Shown: positions 18,811-28,601, counted from the first letter of the stretch. The stretch: 64,000 bases of DNA from Bog-473 sp963711065 (GCA_963711065.1 CAVQCO010000007.1:620001-684000), one strand, 5' to 3'. A program made the numbers and translations. The notes: generated by a model from the sequence alone, not told the origin.

Positions 18811-21415
18811 ATGGACGCGAACGGACTCAGGGCGGCGTTCACGCGCTTCTTCGCCGATCGCGGCCACACGACCGTCCCTTCCGCCAGCCTCATCCCGCAC
18901 GACCCGTCGGTGCTGTTCACGATCGCGGGCATGGTGCCGTTCAAGCCGTACTTCCTCGGCGAGGAGCCGGCCCCGTGGCCCCGGGCCACCAGCATCCAGA
19001 AGTGCTTCCGGACCCCCGACATCGACATCATCGGCACGGACACCTACCACTGCACCTTCTTCGAGATGCTCGGCAACTTCTCCTTCGGGGACTACTTCAA
19101 GGCGGACGCCATCCCGATGGCCTGGGAGCTGCTGACCGAGGTGTTCGGCCTGGACGGCGACCGCCTCTGGGTGACGGTGCACGACGGCGACGACGAGGCC
19201 GAGCAGATCTGGGTGGACGGGGTGGGCGTGCGGCCCGAGCGGATCCAGCGCATGGGCGACGAGGACAACTTCTGGGCCATGGGCGACACCGGGCCCTGCG
19301 GTCCCGACTCGGAGATCTTCATCGACAAGGGCGAGTCCTACGGCCACGACGGAGGCCCCAAGCACGGCGGCAGCGAGCGCTTCGTCGAGCTCTGGAACCT
19401 CGTCTTCATGCAGTTCAACCGCGACGCCCACGGGGTGCTCAGCGAGCTGCCGCGCAAGAACATCGACACGGGGGCGGGCCTCGAGCGGATCCTGCCCATC
19501 CTCCAGGGCCACGACTCCATCTTCGACACCGACCTGTTCCGGCCGATCATCGACGCGGCGGCCTCCGTCGTGGGGACGGCGTACGGGACCGACGAACGGA
19601 CCGACGTGTCGCTTCGGGTGCTGGCCGACCACGGGCGGGCCATGTCCATGCTGGTCGCGGACGGCGTGCAGCCGGCCAACGAGGGCCGCGGCTACGTCCT
19701 GCGCCGGGTCGTCCGTCGTGCCGTCATGGCGGCCCGGCGTCTCGGGGTGGAGAAGCCCATCGGCCCGACCCTCGTGCAGGCGACGACCGACGTCCTGGGC
19801 GAGGCCTACCCCAACCTGGGGGCCCAGCGACGACCTCATCGTCAACGTCGTCGCCCGCGAGGAGGCCGGGTTCGACCGCACGTTGCGGGCGGGGCTGAGC
19901 CGGCTGGAGGACGCGTTGGCCACCGGGACGAAGTTGCTCGGGGGGGACGTGGCCTTCGCCCTGCACGACACCCACGGCTTCCCGGTCGAGCTCACCGAGG
20001 AGCTCGCCCGCGATGCGGGGGTCGACGTCGACCGCGCCGGTTTCGACGCCGCCATGGCCGAACAGCGCGAGCGCGCCCGCGCCGCGGCGAAGAGCTCGCG
20101 GGCCGGTGACGAGGCCGCCTACCGCGCGCTGCTCGACGCGGAGGGCCAGACCGCGTTCGTCGGCCGGGGCCTGGAGAACTACGAGGCGCCGGCGCGGGTC
20201 GTGGCCGTGCTCGAGGGCACCGGCGACCACCGGGACGGGTCCGACGGCGAGGCGGGCGCTGCCGGGCGCGCGGTCGAGGTGTTCCTGGACCGGACGCCCT
20301 TCTACGCCGAGGCGGGCGGGCAGATCGGCGACACCGGGACGATCGTGACGGAGTCGGGCATCGCGGACGTCTACGACACGCAGTACGCCGTGCCGGGGCT
20401 CGTGGCGCACAAGGCGCGCCTGACCGGCGACATGGTGGCCGGTCAGGATGCCCTGGCCACGATCGACGGCGGGCGGCGCGAGGCCATCCGGCGCAACCAT
20501 ACCGCGACGCACCTCCTGCACTCGGCGCTGCGGTCGGTGCTGGGCGAGCACGTGCGCCAGCAGGGGTCGCTCGTGGGGCCCGAGTACCTGCGCTTCGACT
20601 TCGCGCATCACGCCCAGCCCTCGCGCCAGGAGCTCGACGAGGTGTTCGCGCTGGCCAACAACGCCGTGCTGACCGACGTCGACGTGGAGACGACCGAGAC
20701 CTCGCGCCGGGAGGCCGAGAAGATGGGCGCCATCGCCTTCTTCGGTGACAAGTACGGCGAGTCCGTGCGCGTGGTCCAGGCCGGCCCCGCCTCGCTCGAG
20801 TTCTGCGGTGGGACGCACGTGGACTCGTTGGGGCAGATCGGCCCGATCACGCTGCTGTCGGAGGGCTCCATCGGCGCCAACACCCGGCGGATCTTTGCGC
20901 TGACGGGGCACGCGTCCATCGAACGGGCGCTGGAGCGGGAGCGGCTGGTACAGGCGGCGGCCGAGCTGCTGCGCACGGAGCCCGACGAGCTGCTGGCCGC
21001 CATCGGCCGGGTGACGGAGCGCTCACGCGAGGCGGAGAAGGAACTGGGGCGGTTGCGCCAGCAGTCGAGCGAGGCCGAGGCCAAGACGTTGGCCGAGCGG
21101 GCTGCGGCCGACAGCGGCATCGTGGTGGCGCGGCGCGACAACGTCGAGGGCAAGGAGCTGCAGTCCCTGGCCGAGGCCGTGCTGCGCCACGACGGGGTGC
21201 GGGCCGTGGTGCTCGGAGGCTCGCCCGACGGGACCAAGGTGGCGATCGCGGCGGCGACCGGCGGCTCGCCCGATGCGGTGCAGCTGGTCAAGGCGTTGGG
21301 TGCCATCGTGGGCGGCGGCGGCGGCGGCCGCCCCGAGGTCGCGCTGGCCGGGGGGAAGGACCCGTCGCGGATTGAGGACGCGCTGGCCGAGGCGCAGCGG
21401 CTCCTGTCCGCGTGA
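18811..21415 (+). CDS. alaS: Alanine--tRNA ligase, frameshifted
   Basis: AlaRS, about 867 residues after repair. The catalytic domain has TFFEMLGNFSFGDYFK. The editing domain has the zinc-binding HTATHLLHSALR and CGGTHVD, and a C-Ala domain follows. The frame changes at the G-run 19818-19822: five G are present where four give GPSDDLIVNVVARE. The upstream frame would otherwise terminate at 20109. Since alaS is essential and every domain is intact, this is almost certainly a homopolymer error. The stop overlaps ruvX (GTGA), starting an alaS-ruvX-mltG-aroE operon. Confidence 0.93.
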
Positions 21416-21867
21416 GCGAGGCTCCGTTGGGCGCCGCGCCCGGCCGCGGCCGCGTGGCCGCCCTCGACCTCGGGACACGGCGCATCGGCGTCGCGTACAG
21501 CGACAGCGGGCGGACCATCGCCAGCCCGTGGGGGACGATTGAACGCAGCGGCGACCCGGCACGCGATCGGGCCGCCGTGCTCGAGGCGGTGCGCGAGGTC
21601 GAGGCGTCCACCGTGGTCGTGGGGCTCCCGCTGAGCCTCTCCGGCGAGGTGGGCCCCGCAGCGCGGGCGGCGCTGGAGGAGGCGGCGGCGCTGCGCGCGC
21701 TGCTCGAGCCCCTCGGGGTGTCGGTCGAGACCGCGGACGAGCGCTTCACGACGGTGGAGGCGGAACGCTCGCTGCGGGCGGCCGGGCGCAGCGGCAAGAA
21801 GGCGCGGCGGGTCGTCGACGCCGCGGCCGCGATGGTGCTCCTGCAGGCCTGGCTGGACACTCCGTGA
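21412..21867 (+). CDS. ruvX: Pre-16S rRNA nuclease YqgF/RuvX
   Basis: RNase H-fold protein of 151 residues (YqgF family), implicated in 16S rRNA 5'-end maturation; it was formerly called a putative Holliday-junction resolvase. The fold signatures are ALDLGTRRIGVAYSD at the N-terminus with the first metal Asp, VVVGLPLSLSGE, and TADERFTTVEAE. The final helix has the conserved Asp in VDAAAAMVLLQAWLD. It sits between alaS and mltG, the usual alaS-ruvX-mltG order, joined by 4-bp overlaps on both sides. Confidence 0.93.
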   Translation: MSEAPLGAAPGRGRVAALDLGTRRIGVAYSDSGRTIASPWGTIERSGDPARDRAAVLEAVREVEASTVVVGLPLSLSGEVGPAARAALEEAAALRALLEPLGVSVETADERFTTVEAERSLRAAGRSGKKARRVVDAAAAMVLLQAWLDTP

Positions 21868-22988
21868 GCGGGCCCGACGACGAGCTCCCGTGGCCGCAGA
21901 CGGACGACGAGGCCGAGGAGCCCGCTGAAGGGGCGCCGACGCGGACGGAGCGCCGGGCGGCCCGCTCGGCCCGGGTGCGCCGCCGGCGCCGGGTGCTGGC
22001 CGCCGTCGCCGGGGCCCTGGTGCTCGTGGTGCTGGCCTTCACGCTGTGGTACGAGCTCGAGTCGCACGCGCTGGGGCCCGAGGGGCCCCAGGTGGTGGTC
22101 ACGGTCCACGAGGGCGAGTCGGCCGATTCCGTCATCAGCTCGTTGGCCCAGGATCACGTCATCGGGAGCTCGTTCGCCTTCCGGATCTCGGACCTCTTCC
22201 ACGGCACGCCCTCGGTCCTGCCCGGGAGCTACGCCCTGCACCAGAACCAGACCTTCTCCGAGGTGCGTGCGCTGCTCGCCGCCGGCCCCAACATCTACCC
22301 GGTCGACGTGCGTCCCGGCTTCACCCTCTCCGAGGTGGCGGCGCGGGTGGACAGCCTGCCCGGCCATGCGCCCGGGGGGTTCGCCGCGGCGGCCCGCAGC
22401 GGTGCGGTGCAGTCGACCTTCTCCCCGCCGGGCTCCGACGACCTCGAGGGGATGTTGGGGACCGGGTCCTACCTGATCCTGCCGGGGGAGAACGACGTGA
22501 CCATCGTGCGCGCCATGGTGCAGCGCTTCGACCGCGACGCCCAGGCGACGGGGTTGAGCACGGCGTCGGCGGCAGCGCTCGGGCAGACGCCCTACCAGGT
22601 CATCACCGCGGCCTCGGTCGTCGAGAAGGAGGGCTACTACACCTTCAACATGCCCAAAGTGGCCCGGGTCATCGACAACCGCCTGGCGCAGGGCACGCCC
22701 CTCCAGATGGACTCGACGGTCCTGTACGCCATCGGCCAGGACGGTGGCCCCGTGACGCCCCGGGACCTCAAGATCCAGTCCCCCTACAACACCTATCTGA
22801 ACACGGGCCTGCCGCCGACCCCCATCTGCATGCCGTCGACGACCGCGCTCTCGGCCGCGCTGCACCCGCCGCCCGGGGCCTGGCTCTACTTCACCCTGGT
22901 CCAGAAGAACGGCGTCATGGCCTTCTCCGACACCTACGCCCAGCAACTGGCCAACGAGCAGCTGGCGAAGTCGCGTGGCCTGCCCTGA
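21864..22988 (+). CDS. mltG: Endolytic murein transglycosylase MltG (YceG)
   Basis: Membrane-anchored lytic transglycosylase of 374 residues that cuts nascent glycan strands. A charged cytoplasmic N-terminus (about 1-45) is followed by one membrane helix (VLAAVAGALVLVVLAFTLWY). Next come a LysM-like domain and the catalytic YceG domain with the catalytic Glu in AASVVEKEG and the conserved SPYNTYLNTGLPPTPI. Four-base overlap with ruvX. The 3' end overlaps the longest form of aroE. Confidence 0.93.
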   Translation: MSGPDDELPWPQTDDEAEEPAEGAPTRTERRAARSARVRRRRRVLAAVAGALVLVVLAFTLWYELESHALGPEGPQVVVTVHEGESADSVISSLAQDHVIGSSFAFRISDLFHGTPSVLPGSYALHQNQTFSEVRALLAAGPNIYPVDVRPGFTLSEVAARVDSLPGHAPGGFAAAARSGAVQSTFSPPGSDDLEGMLGTGSYLILPGENDVTIVRAMVQRFDRDAQATGLSTASAAALGQTPYQVITAASVVEKEGYYTFNMPKVARVIDNRLAQGTPLQMDSTVLYAIGQDGGPVTPRDLKIQSPYNTYLNTGLPPTPICMPSTTALSAALHPPPGAWLYFTLVQKNGVMAFSDTYAQQLANEQLAKSRGLP

Positions 22989-23895
22989 CCCGGTGCGCGG
23001 GGAAACCGTGACGATGGACGGCGTCCGCCGGGAGCTCGGCCCCGGCGTCACCATCGTGGGCGTCATCGGGAGCCCGGTGGCCCACTCCCTCTCGCCGCTC
23101 CTGCACGCGAGCGCGTTCGCCGCGCTCGGCCTGGGGGCCACCTGGCGCTCCTTCGCCTTCGAGGTGCCGGCCGGGGCGGCACCCGGCGCGCTGGAGGCCA
23201 TGCGCCGGGCCGACCTCCGGGGCCTGTCGGTCACCATGCCCCACAAGGGCGACGTCGCGGCCGGCGTCGACGAGTGCAGCGAGGTGGCCCGCCGGCTCGG
23301 CGCGGTCAACTGCGTCCACAACCGGGACGGGATCCTCGTCGGCACCAACACCGACGGCGAGGGGTTCGTCGCCTCGCTCGCCCGCGGCGCCGGATTCGAC
23401 CCCGCCGGCCGGCGCTGCGTCGTGGTGGGCGCCGGCGGAGCGGCCCGGGCCGTCGTGCTCGCCCTGGCGCGCGCCGGGGCGGCCGAGGTGGCCGTCGTGA
23501 ACCGGACCCCCGAGCGGGCCTACGACGCGGCCGCCCTGGCCGACCGGGTGGGGACCGCGGTGCCCCTGACCGACGGGGCGGTCGCCCGGGCCGTGGCCAC
23601 GGCGGACCTGGTGGTGAACGCCACCCCCGTCGGGATGGTGGGCGTCGGCGGCCCGGGGGCGTGGCTCGTCCCGCCCGACCTGCTCGGGCCCGGCCAGGTG
23701 GCGGCGGACCTCGTCTATGCGCCCCGGCCGACGCCGTGGCTGGCGGCGGCGGGGGACAGGGGGGCGACGCCCCTCGACGGGCTCGGCATGCTGGTGCACC
23801 AGGCGGCGGCGCAGCTCGAGCTCTGGACGGGTCTGGCCCCGCCCGTCGAGGCCATGTGGGAGGCGGCCGAGTCGGCCGGTGCGAGCCCGGCCTGA
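22975..23895 (+). CDS. aroE: Shikimate dehydrogenase (NADP+)
   Basis: AroE, up to 306 residues, reduces 3-dehydroshikimate in the shikimate pathway. The substrate domain has VIGSPVAHSLSPLLHASAF and the catalytic Lys in TMPHKGDVAA. Asp is in NTDGEGF and the NADP site in VVVGAGGAARAVVLALARAG. The start is uncertain: GTG 22975, GTG 22993, GTG 23008 and ATG 23014 are all in frame. The later ones follow GGGGAAA and leave the conserved core intact, so the true N-terminus may be about 13 residues shorter. Confidence 0.93.
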   Translation: MACPDPVRGETVTMDGVRRELGPGVTIVGVIGSPVAHSLSPLLHASAFAALGLGATWRSFAFEVPAGAAPGALEAMRRADLRGLSVTMPHKGDVAAGVDECSEVARRLGAVNCVHNRDGILVGTNTDGEGFVASLARGAGFDPAGRRCVVVGAGGAARAVVLALARAGAAEVAVVNRTPERAYDAAALADRVGTAVPLTDGAVARAVATADLVVNATPVGMVGVGGPGAWLVPPDLLGPGQVAADLVYAPRPTPWLAAAGDRGATPLDGLGMLVHQAAAQLELWTGLAPPVEAMWEAAESAGASPA

Positions 23896-23906
23896 GCCGC
23901 CGGGAA

Positions 23907-24887
23907 TCAGGGCGGCGGTGACACCGGGGCGGCCGGGGGCGAGACCTCGGCCGGCCACAGGCGTGCGCGCGCCAGGGCGCTGATCGCCGCCTCGCGCAGG
24001 GCGCGGGTCAGCGCGTCGCGTTGCGACGGGATCGTGTGCAGCATGACGCGCAGGGTGATGGTCGCCGAATCGGCCGCCAGGAGGCCCACGAGGTTGGGCG
24101 GTTCCGTGCTGTGGCCGGCGAACTGCGGCCGCGCGGCCACCTCGCGGGCCGCCTCCTCCACCACGCGCCGCACCGCGTCCAGGTCCGCGGCGGCGGCACC
24201 CGGCAGCGTGAGGTCGACGACGGCGCGGGCCCAGCCGCGCGAGAGGTTGCCGACCAGTCGGATGTCGCCGTTGGGGATGATGTACATGGTGCCGTCGACA
24301 CCGCGGAAGCGGGTCAGCCGCATCGTCACGTCCTCGACGACGCCCGTGACACCCCCGACCACCACGGAGTCGCCCACGTTGTACTGGTCCTCCATCGTCA
24401 TCAGGGCGCCCGAGAAGTAGTCGCGCACGATCTGTTGCGCCCCGAAGCCGAGCGTGGCGCCGATGATGGTCGCGCTGGCCAGCAGCGGGGTCAGGTTGAT
24501 GCCGAGCATGCCCAGGACGATGGCGCCCGCCACGACGAAGACGAAGAAGCGCCAGATGTTCGCCATGACGCCCGCCATCGTGGTGACGCGCGCCCCCGCC
24601 TGCTGCGAGCCCGACCGGGAGGCCGCCTGGTTGGCGACCCGCTCGAGCAGGCGGCGGATGATCTTGGCGCCGTAGCGCGCGGCGACCAGCGCCACGACGA
24701 CGACGAAGAGGATGCTGAGCGGGCGGATGATCAGGTCAGTGACGGTCGAGGCGGTGTCCGGGCTGACACCGGCCTTCGTGAGCAGGTGGTAGAGCCAGCC
24801 GCCGCCCTGGTCGACCTGGTTGGCATTGTTGGTGGTGCCGAGTATGCCCACCAGGGCATCGGGCGCTGCCAGGGAGGCTGAGTTCAC
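23907..24887 (-). CDS. MscS-family mechanosensitive channel
   Basis: Small-conductance mechanosensitive channel homologue of 326 residues. It has an N-terminal extracytoplasmic segment and three membrane helices (about 50-72, 110-132, 138-160). The third is the pore-lining helix followed by the MscS core ATLGFGAQQIVRDYFSGALM, then the beta domain (GDSVVVGGVTGVVEDVTMR) and IIPNGDI. The C-terminus ends in a Pro-rich tail. Its stop lies 11 bp from the convergent aroE stop and its 5' end is divergent from rodA. Confidence 0.9.
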   Translation of the reverse strand: MNSASLAAPDALVGILGTTNNANQVDQGGGWLYHLLTKAGVSPDTASTVTDLIIRPLSILFVVVVALVAARYGAKIIRRLLERVANQAASRSGSQQAGARVTTMAGVMANIWRFFVFVVAGAIVLGMLGINLTPLLASATIIGATLGFGAQQIVRDYFSGALMTMEDQYNVGDSVVVGGVTGVVEDVTMRLTRFRGVDGTMYIIPNGDIRLVGNLSRGWARAVVDLTLPGAAAADLDAVRRVVEEAAREVAARPQFAGHSTEPPNLVGLLAADSATITLRVMLHTIPSQRDALTRALREAAISALARARLWPAEVSPPAAPVSPPP

Positions 24888-24916
24888 GGCCGGTATTCTG
24901 TCCCCGAATCCGCGTT

Positions 24917-26068
24917 ATGACCACACTTGCCCGAACACACGTTGACGCCCGGCGCAACGTCCCCCCGTTCGACTGGATCCTGGTCGTCGCCACGCTGATG
25001 GTGTCGGTGGTGGGCGTGGTGATGGTCTACACGGCCACCCGGGGCCCCCTCCTGGCCCAGGGCGAGGACCCCAGGACGTTCCTCAAGAAGCAGGGGCTCT
25101 TCGTCGTCCTGGGATTCGTCACGATGGTGGTGGTGGCGGTGTTCGACTACCGCCGCCTCGAGCCGCTCGCCACCCTGGCCTATTGGTTGATCGTGCTCGC
25201 GCTGATCGGCGTGTTCGTCGTCGGGAGCAGCGCCCAGGGTGCGGCGCGCTGGTTCAGCGTCGGTCCTCTGCAGTTGCAGCCTTCCGAGTTCGCCGTCCTC
25301 GCGCTGATCCTGGCGGTGGCGTCGTACTGCGCGCGGCGCGACGCGGACGGGTTGGCCTGGCGCGACGTCTTCCGGCTCCTGATCATGGCGGGGATCCCCA
25401 TCGTGTTGGTGCTGCTCCAGCCGGACCTCGGGACGGCGATCATCATGGTGATCGTCCTGCTGGTCATGCTCGCAGTGGCGGGCTTGCCGATCCGGATCCT
25501 CGTGATGCTGTTGGTGGGGACGGCGCTCGTGGCACTGGTCGCGATCAAGGGCGGGTTCCTGCACCACTACCAGATCGCACGGCTGACGACCTTCCTGAAC
25601 CCGAGCGCGCACAGCACGAACCCCTACGTGCAGTCGACCATCTACAACGAGCAGCAAGCGAAGATCGCCATCGGCTCCGGGGGGATGTTCGGCTCCGGGA
25701 TCGGGCACGGGGTGCAGACGAACCTCGGGTACGTGCCCGAGCAGCAGACGGACTTCATCTTCACGGCCGTGGCCGAGCAGCTCGGGTTCATCGGCTCGGT
25801 CGGGTTGCTCTCCCTCCTCGGCGTGATCGCCTGGCGGGTCCTCCATGCCGCCGTCGTCGCGCGGGACATCTTCGGCCGCCTGATCTGCGCCGGGCTGTTC
25901 GCGTTCATCGCGTTCAGCGTCTTCCAGAACGCAGGGATGACGATGGGCATCATGCCCATCACGGGGATCCCGCTCCCGTTCGTCAGCTACGGGGGGACCG
26001 CCGTCCTCGTCTTCTTCAGCGCCGTGGGCCTGGCCCTGAGCGTGGGCGCACGGCGGAAGTTCAGGTGA
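24917..26068 (+). CDS. rodA: SEDS peptidoglycan polymerase RodA
   Basis: Polytopic SEDS protein of 383 residues with about ten membrane segments, polymerising lateral-wall glycan with a class B PBP. Signatures: the large extracytoplasmic loop with IGSGGMFGSGIGHG, EQQTDFIFTAVAEQLGFIG and the C-terminal GIPLPFVSYGGTA. The catalytic Asp is probably that in EQQTDF. A TATTCT lies 18 bases before ATG 24917. No PBP is adjacent. The stop overlaps the next gene (GTGA). A second SEDS paralogue lies at 36.3 kb. Confidence 0.9.
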   Translation: MTTLARTHVDARRNVPPFDWILVVATLMVSVVGVVMVYTATRGPLLAQGEDPRTFLKKQGLFVVLGFVTMVVVAVFDYRRLEPLATLAYWLIVLALIGVFVVGSSAQGAARWFSVGPLQLQPSEFAVLALILAVASYCARRDADGLAWRDVFRLLIMAGIPIVLVLLQPDLGTAIIMVIVLLVMLAVAGLPIRILVMLLVGTALVALVAIKGGFLHHYQIARLTTFLNPSAHSTNPYVQSTIYNEQQAKIAIGSGGMFGSGIGHGVQTNLGYVPEQQTDFIFTAVAEQLGFIGSVGLLSLLGVIAWRVLHAAVVARDIFGRLICAGLFAFIAFSVFQNAGMTMGIMPITGIPLPFVSYGGTAVLVFFSAVGLALSVGARRKFR

Positions 26069-26571
26069 GCGACCCGGGTCCCCAGGTCGACGCCGGCGCG
26101 GTGCCCCGACCTGCCCCGGCCGTGGCGCCGGTCCCGCCGTTCGCCACCTTCCGGGTCATGGACGTCGAGGAGGTGTCGCTGGACCTGCCCTCCCAGTTCC
26201 CCTCCGTCACGCTGGTCGAGTCGGAGCCCCCGCAACGCACGCTCGTCTTCCCGGTGGGCCTCCCCGAGGGGACGGCGATCGCCCTGGCGCTGCGCCGGAT
26301 GGAGGGTCGCCGTCCCACGACCCACGAGCTGTTCATGCAGGTGCTGCAGAGGGCCCGCATCGACGTCATCGCGCTGCGGATGATCGGGCGCGAGGAGGGA
26401 ACCCTCCTGGCCGAGCTCGACCTCATGGCGCCGGGTGGACGTGAGCGGGTCGACTGCCGTCCCTCGGACGGAATCGTCCTGGCGCTGCGCATGCCGGTGC
26501 CGGCGCCGATCCTGGTCGACGAGCGGCTACTGGAGAGCCACGGCGACCTGGACCCGATCAGGGCACCCTGA
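26065..26571 (+). CDS. Bifunctional nuclease-family (DUF151) protein
   Basis: 168-residue protein with the BFN/DUF151 domain from about residue 30 onward. The pattern is FRVMDVEEVSLDLPSQFPSV, GLPEGTAIALALRRMEGRRP, THELFMQVLQ and CRPSDGIVLALRMPVPAPILV, matching the family's compact alpha/beta core. Biochemical nuclease activity is reported only for plant members; the role in bacteria is unclear. It is translationally coupled to rodA. The first ~30 residues are a Pro/Ala-rich extension. Confidence 0.82.
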   Translation: MSDPGPQVDAGAVPRPAPAVAPVPPFATFRVMDVEEVSLDLPSQFPSVTLVESEPPQRTLVFPVGLPEGTAIALALRRMEGRRPTTHELFMQVLQRARIDVIALRMIGREEGTLLAELDLMAPGGRERVDCRPSDGIVLALRMPVPAPILVDERLLESHGDLDPIRAP

Positions 26572-26634
26572 CCCCATAGGGGGGCGGTGGGCAGCCGGAC
26601 CCAGGTGCATGACCCGGCGCCCGCCGTACGAGCC

Positions 26635-27117
26635 TCACCTATCCGAGAGCGACCTCACGTACTCCTCCATGTTGTCGAAGCTGTCTTCCATGCCGTCGAA
26701 CGTGGTCATACGGTCCCGGCCGGCCTTGTCGCCGAACGCCAGCTTGTTCGTCAGCTTCGTCACTCCGTCAGTCTCGTGCAGATCGGTCGACTCGACGGCC
26801 CCGGCGTCGGGCCAGCCCTCGAACAGCCACGTCTTGACGGTCCGGGTGGGCGGCTCGACCTCCAGGTAGGTTCCCCGAAACGAGCACTCGGTTCCGTCTT
26901 CCGTCACGAAGACCATGTGGTAGTTCCCCCCGACGCGCAGGTCGATCGAGCACACCGTCATCTTGTGGTCAAACGGAGCGAACCATTCGCGCACGTGCTC
27001 CGGCCTCGTCAATACCTCGAAGACGAGTTCGATCGGAGCTTCGAACTCTCGGGTGAGGAGAATCTCGAGTTCACTCGGAAATTCGATGGAGCCCGCTCCA
27101 TGCCGGTCGGGTGTCAC
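26635..27117 (-). CDS. SRPBCC/AHSA1-type protein
   Basis: START-like (SRPBCC) protein of 160 residues. Typical features are the N-terminal LLTREFEAPIELVFEVLTRPEHVREWFAP, then CSIDLRVGGNYHMVF, and a C-terminal helix (MEDSFDNMEEYVRSL). Such proteins are often encoded with an ArsR-type regulator, as here. The GTG start at 27117 lies inside the 3' end of the arsR gene (47-base overlap). An SRPBCC gene controlled by an adjacent ArsR protein is a common actinobacterial pair of unknown ligand. The base composition is less GC-rich than the core genes. Confidence 0.85.
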   Translation of the reverse strand: MTPDRHGAGSIEFPSELEILLTREFEAPIELVFEVLTRPEHVREWFAPFDHKMTVCSIDLRVGGNYHMVFVTEDGTECSFRGTYLEVEPPTRTVKTWLFEGWPDAGAVESTDLHETDGVTKLTNKLAFGDKAGRDRMTTFDGMEDSFDNMEEYVRSLSDR

Positions 27118-27451
27118 TGACGCTCTCCTTGTTTAGTTCTTTGAGGTAGCCGTCCAACCGATCCATCCGGTCGTTCCACGCCTGCTCGTACTTGACCAGC
27201 CACTCGTGCAACGGCCGGAGGTGCTCCGGTTCCAGGCGGTACAGCCGGCGACGCCCCTCAGCCCGGCATCTGACGAGTCCCACCTCACTGAGCACCCGTA
27301 GATGCTTCGACACCTGAGGCTGGGACATCGAGAGGTCGTTCACGATCGCCCCGACCGCCTTCTCGCCGGCGATCAGCGTGTCCAGGACTTCGCGACGGCG
27401 CGCCTCGGCGATCGCGTTGAAGACATCCGACGTCGTGGAGGACCGGGCCAC
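27071..27451 (-). CDS. ArsR-family transcriptional regulator
   Basis: Winged-helix repressor of 126 residues from GTG 27451. The core is VFNAIAEARRREVLDTL, recognition helix MSQPQVSKHLRVLSEVGLV and wing RAEGRRRLYRLE. No cysteine metal site is visible, so it is probably not a metal sensor. An upstream in-frame ATG (27478) exists, but that segment contains the promoter: TTGACA, 16 bases, TATATT, then six bases to GTG 27451, so I prefer the GTG. Likely autoregulates itself and the SRPBCC gene. Confidence 0.86.
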   Translation of the reverse strand: MARSSTTSDVFNAIAEARRREVLDTLIAGEKAVGAIVNDLSMSQPQVSKHLRVLSEVGLVRCRAEGRRRLYRLEPEHLRPLHEWLVKYEQAWNDRMDRLDGYLKELNKESVSDTRPAWSGLHRISE

Positions 27452-27457
27452 TGGGCC

Positions 27458-27485
27458 AATATATTCCGGTATCGACATATGTCAA
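27458..27485 (-). promoter_or_regulatory. Consensus promoter of the arsR-SRPBCC operon
   Basis: On the minus strand: TTGACA (27480-27485), a 16-base spacer, TATATT (27458-27463), then six bases to GTG 27451. This is the closest match to the sigma-70 consensus in the window. An AATATATT palindrome overlaps the -10, a plausible ArsR operator. Confidence 0.65.
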
Positions 27486-27517
27486 GACGGGTGCCCGCGA
27501 CACCCGGTGGCGCATGT

Positions 27518-28333
27518 TCAGTCGAAGGTCCACCGTCGACGGCCCTCAGCCGCCAAGAGACGACCGAACCGGAGCCCTGGAAAGTGGGTGGCCGCCGCTG
27601 GGATACCCGACCCTTCGAGTTCCCGGGCCAGAGCCTCGCGTGACCTCTGTGCAAGTTGCGGGTCGACGTCACCGATCATCTCCCAGTCGTCGCTGAGGAG
27701 CTCGGCGGGGCAGTGCACGACGTCGCCGAGGAGCATGGCTCGCTCGGTCCCGGATGAGATGACGATGACGGTGCTGCCGGGTGTGTGGCCTGGAGCGCTG
27801 CGCACGTCCATGCCGGGAAGAAGCCTCCCGTCGCCGCTCCACGTTTCGAGGCGGTCTGCGATCGGCGGAAGCAACTCCGACGATGCTCGGCCACCCATCA
27901 ACGAGACGGGCAGGCTGTCGTCGAATGGCGAGGAACCCATGAAGAACTCCCAGTCCGCCTCATGGCACCGATACGTGGCGTTGCCGAACAGCCGACGCTC
28001 CCCGTCGGTGGCCCACCCGAGGTGATCGAAATGGAGGTGAGTCAGTACGACGTCTGTGATCTCGGACGGATGCACACCCAGAGCCGTCAGGTTCTGCATG
28101 AACCTCCCCGTTCGATCTGGGTCGGCGTGTGGACCGATTCCGGTGTCGACGAGTGCGAGACGGTCACCGCTCTGCACAAGGAATCCGCCCATTTCGATCG
28201 GCAGCATGCCCTCTTCGTCGAGGAACTGAGAGTGCTGTAGCCAGTCCTGATCGGTCTTGTTGAACATGAGCGTCGGGGGTGCCTGGAGACTCCCGTCGGA
28301 GACACCCTCGATCGTCACGGCTCCTATCTGCAT
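27518..28333 (-). CDS. MBL-fold metallo-hydrolase
   Basis: Metallo-beta-lactamase-fold hydrolase, 271 residues. Zinc ligands are visible in LTHLHFDHLGW (HxHxDH), GHTPGSTVIVI and LLGDVVHCP. Overall it resembles the AHL-lactonase/alkyl-sulfatase-like MBL group, but the substrate is unknown. An ATG at 28345 gives four more residues. ATG 28333 is preferred because TATGGT lies seven bases upstream, matching the leaderless pattern. It is in the less GC-rich island and is upstream of, but probably separate from, the arsR operon. Confidence 0.85.
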   Translation of the reverse strand: MQIGAVTIEGVSDGSLQAPPTLMFNKTDQDWLQHSQFLDEEGMLPIEMGGFLVQSGDRLALVDTGIGPHADPDRTGRFMQNLTALGVHPSEITDVVLTHLHFDHLGWATDGERRLFGNATYRCHEADWEFFMGSSPFDDSLPVSLMGGRASSELLPPIADRLETWSGDGRLLPGMDVRSAPGHTPGSTVIVISSGTERAMLLGDVVHCPAELLSDDWEMIGDVDPQLAQRSREALARELEGSGIPAAATHFPGLRFGRLLAAEGRRRWTFD

Positions 28334-28340
28334 CTGGCCG

Positions 28341-28346
28341 ACCATA
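28341..28346 (-). promoter_or_regulatory. -10 box of the MBL hydrolase gene
   Basis: TATGGT on the minus strand, seven bases before ATG 28333. Confidence 0.45.
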
Positions 28347-28601
28347 GTGCCGCGGGTGCCCCAGTTCGCCCGGACGGAGGCCTGGGACCTCGTGGCTCAC
28401 CGAGCGCCTACCGGGATCCACTAGCCCACTGTCGATGCACTTCGGCGCAGAAGATCGTCCGTCGCCGGCGTCACAGGATTTCGCCCATGACCAAGCGCCC
28501 TGTATCGGTGCACGGTTGGAAGCTCTCTTCTATGTCACGGACTCATGACGGCGACCATGACCGACTCATCCACTGAACCGTCGACCTCGACGCATGCCAC
28601 C
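28347..28601. other. Divergent intergenic region
   Basis: About 255 bases between the divergent MBL and epimerase genes. It contains several short CATGAC/ACTCAT-like direct repeats (28540-28572) but no gene or clear operator. Confidence 0.3.

Noticed and set aside
28347..28601. Short repeats near 28540 as an attachment site
   Set aside because: They are short, imperfect, and not paired with any integrase or tRNA.
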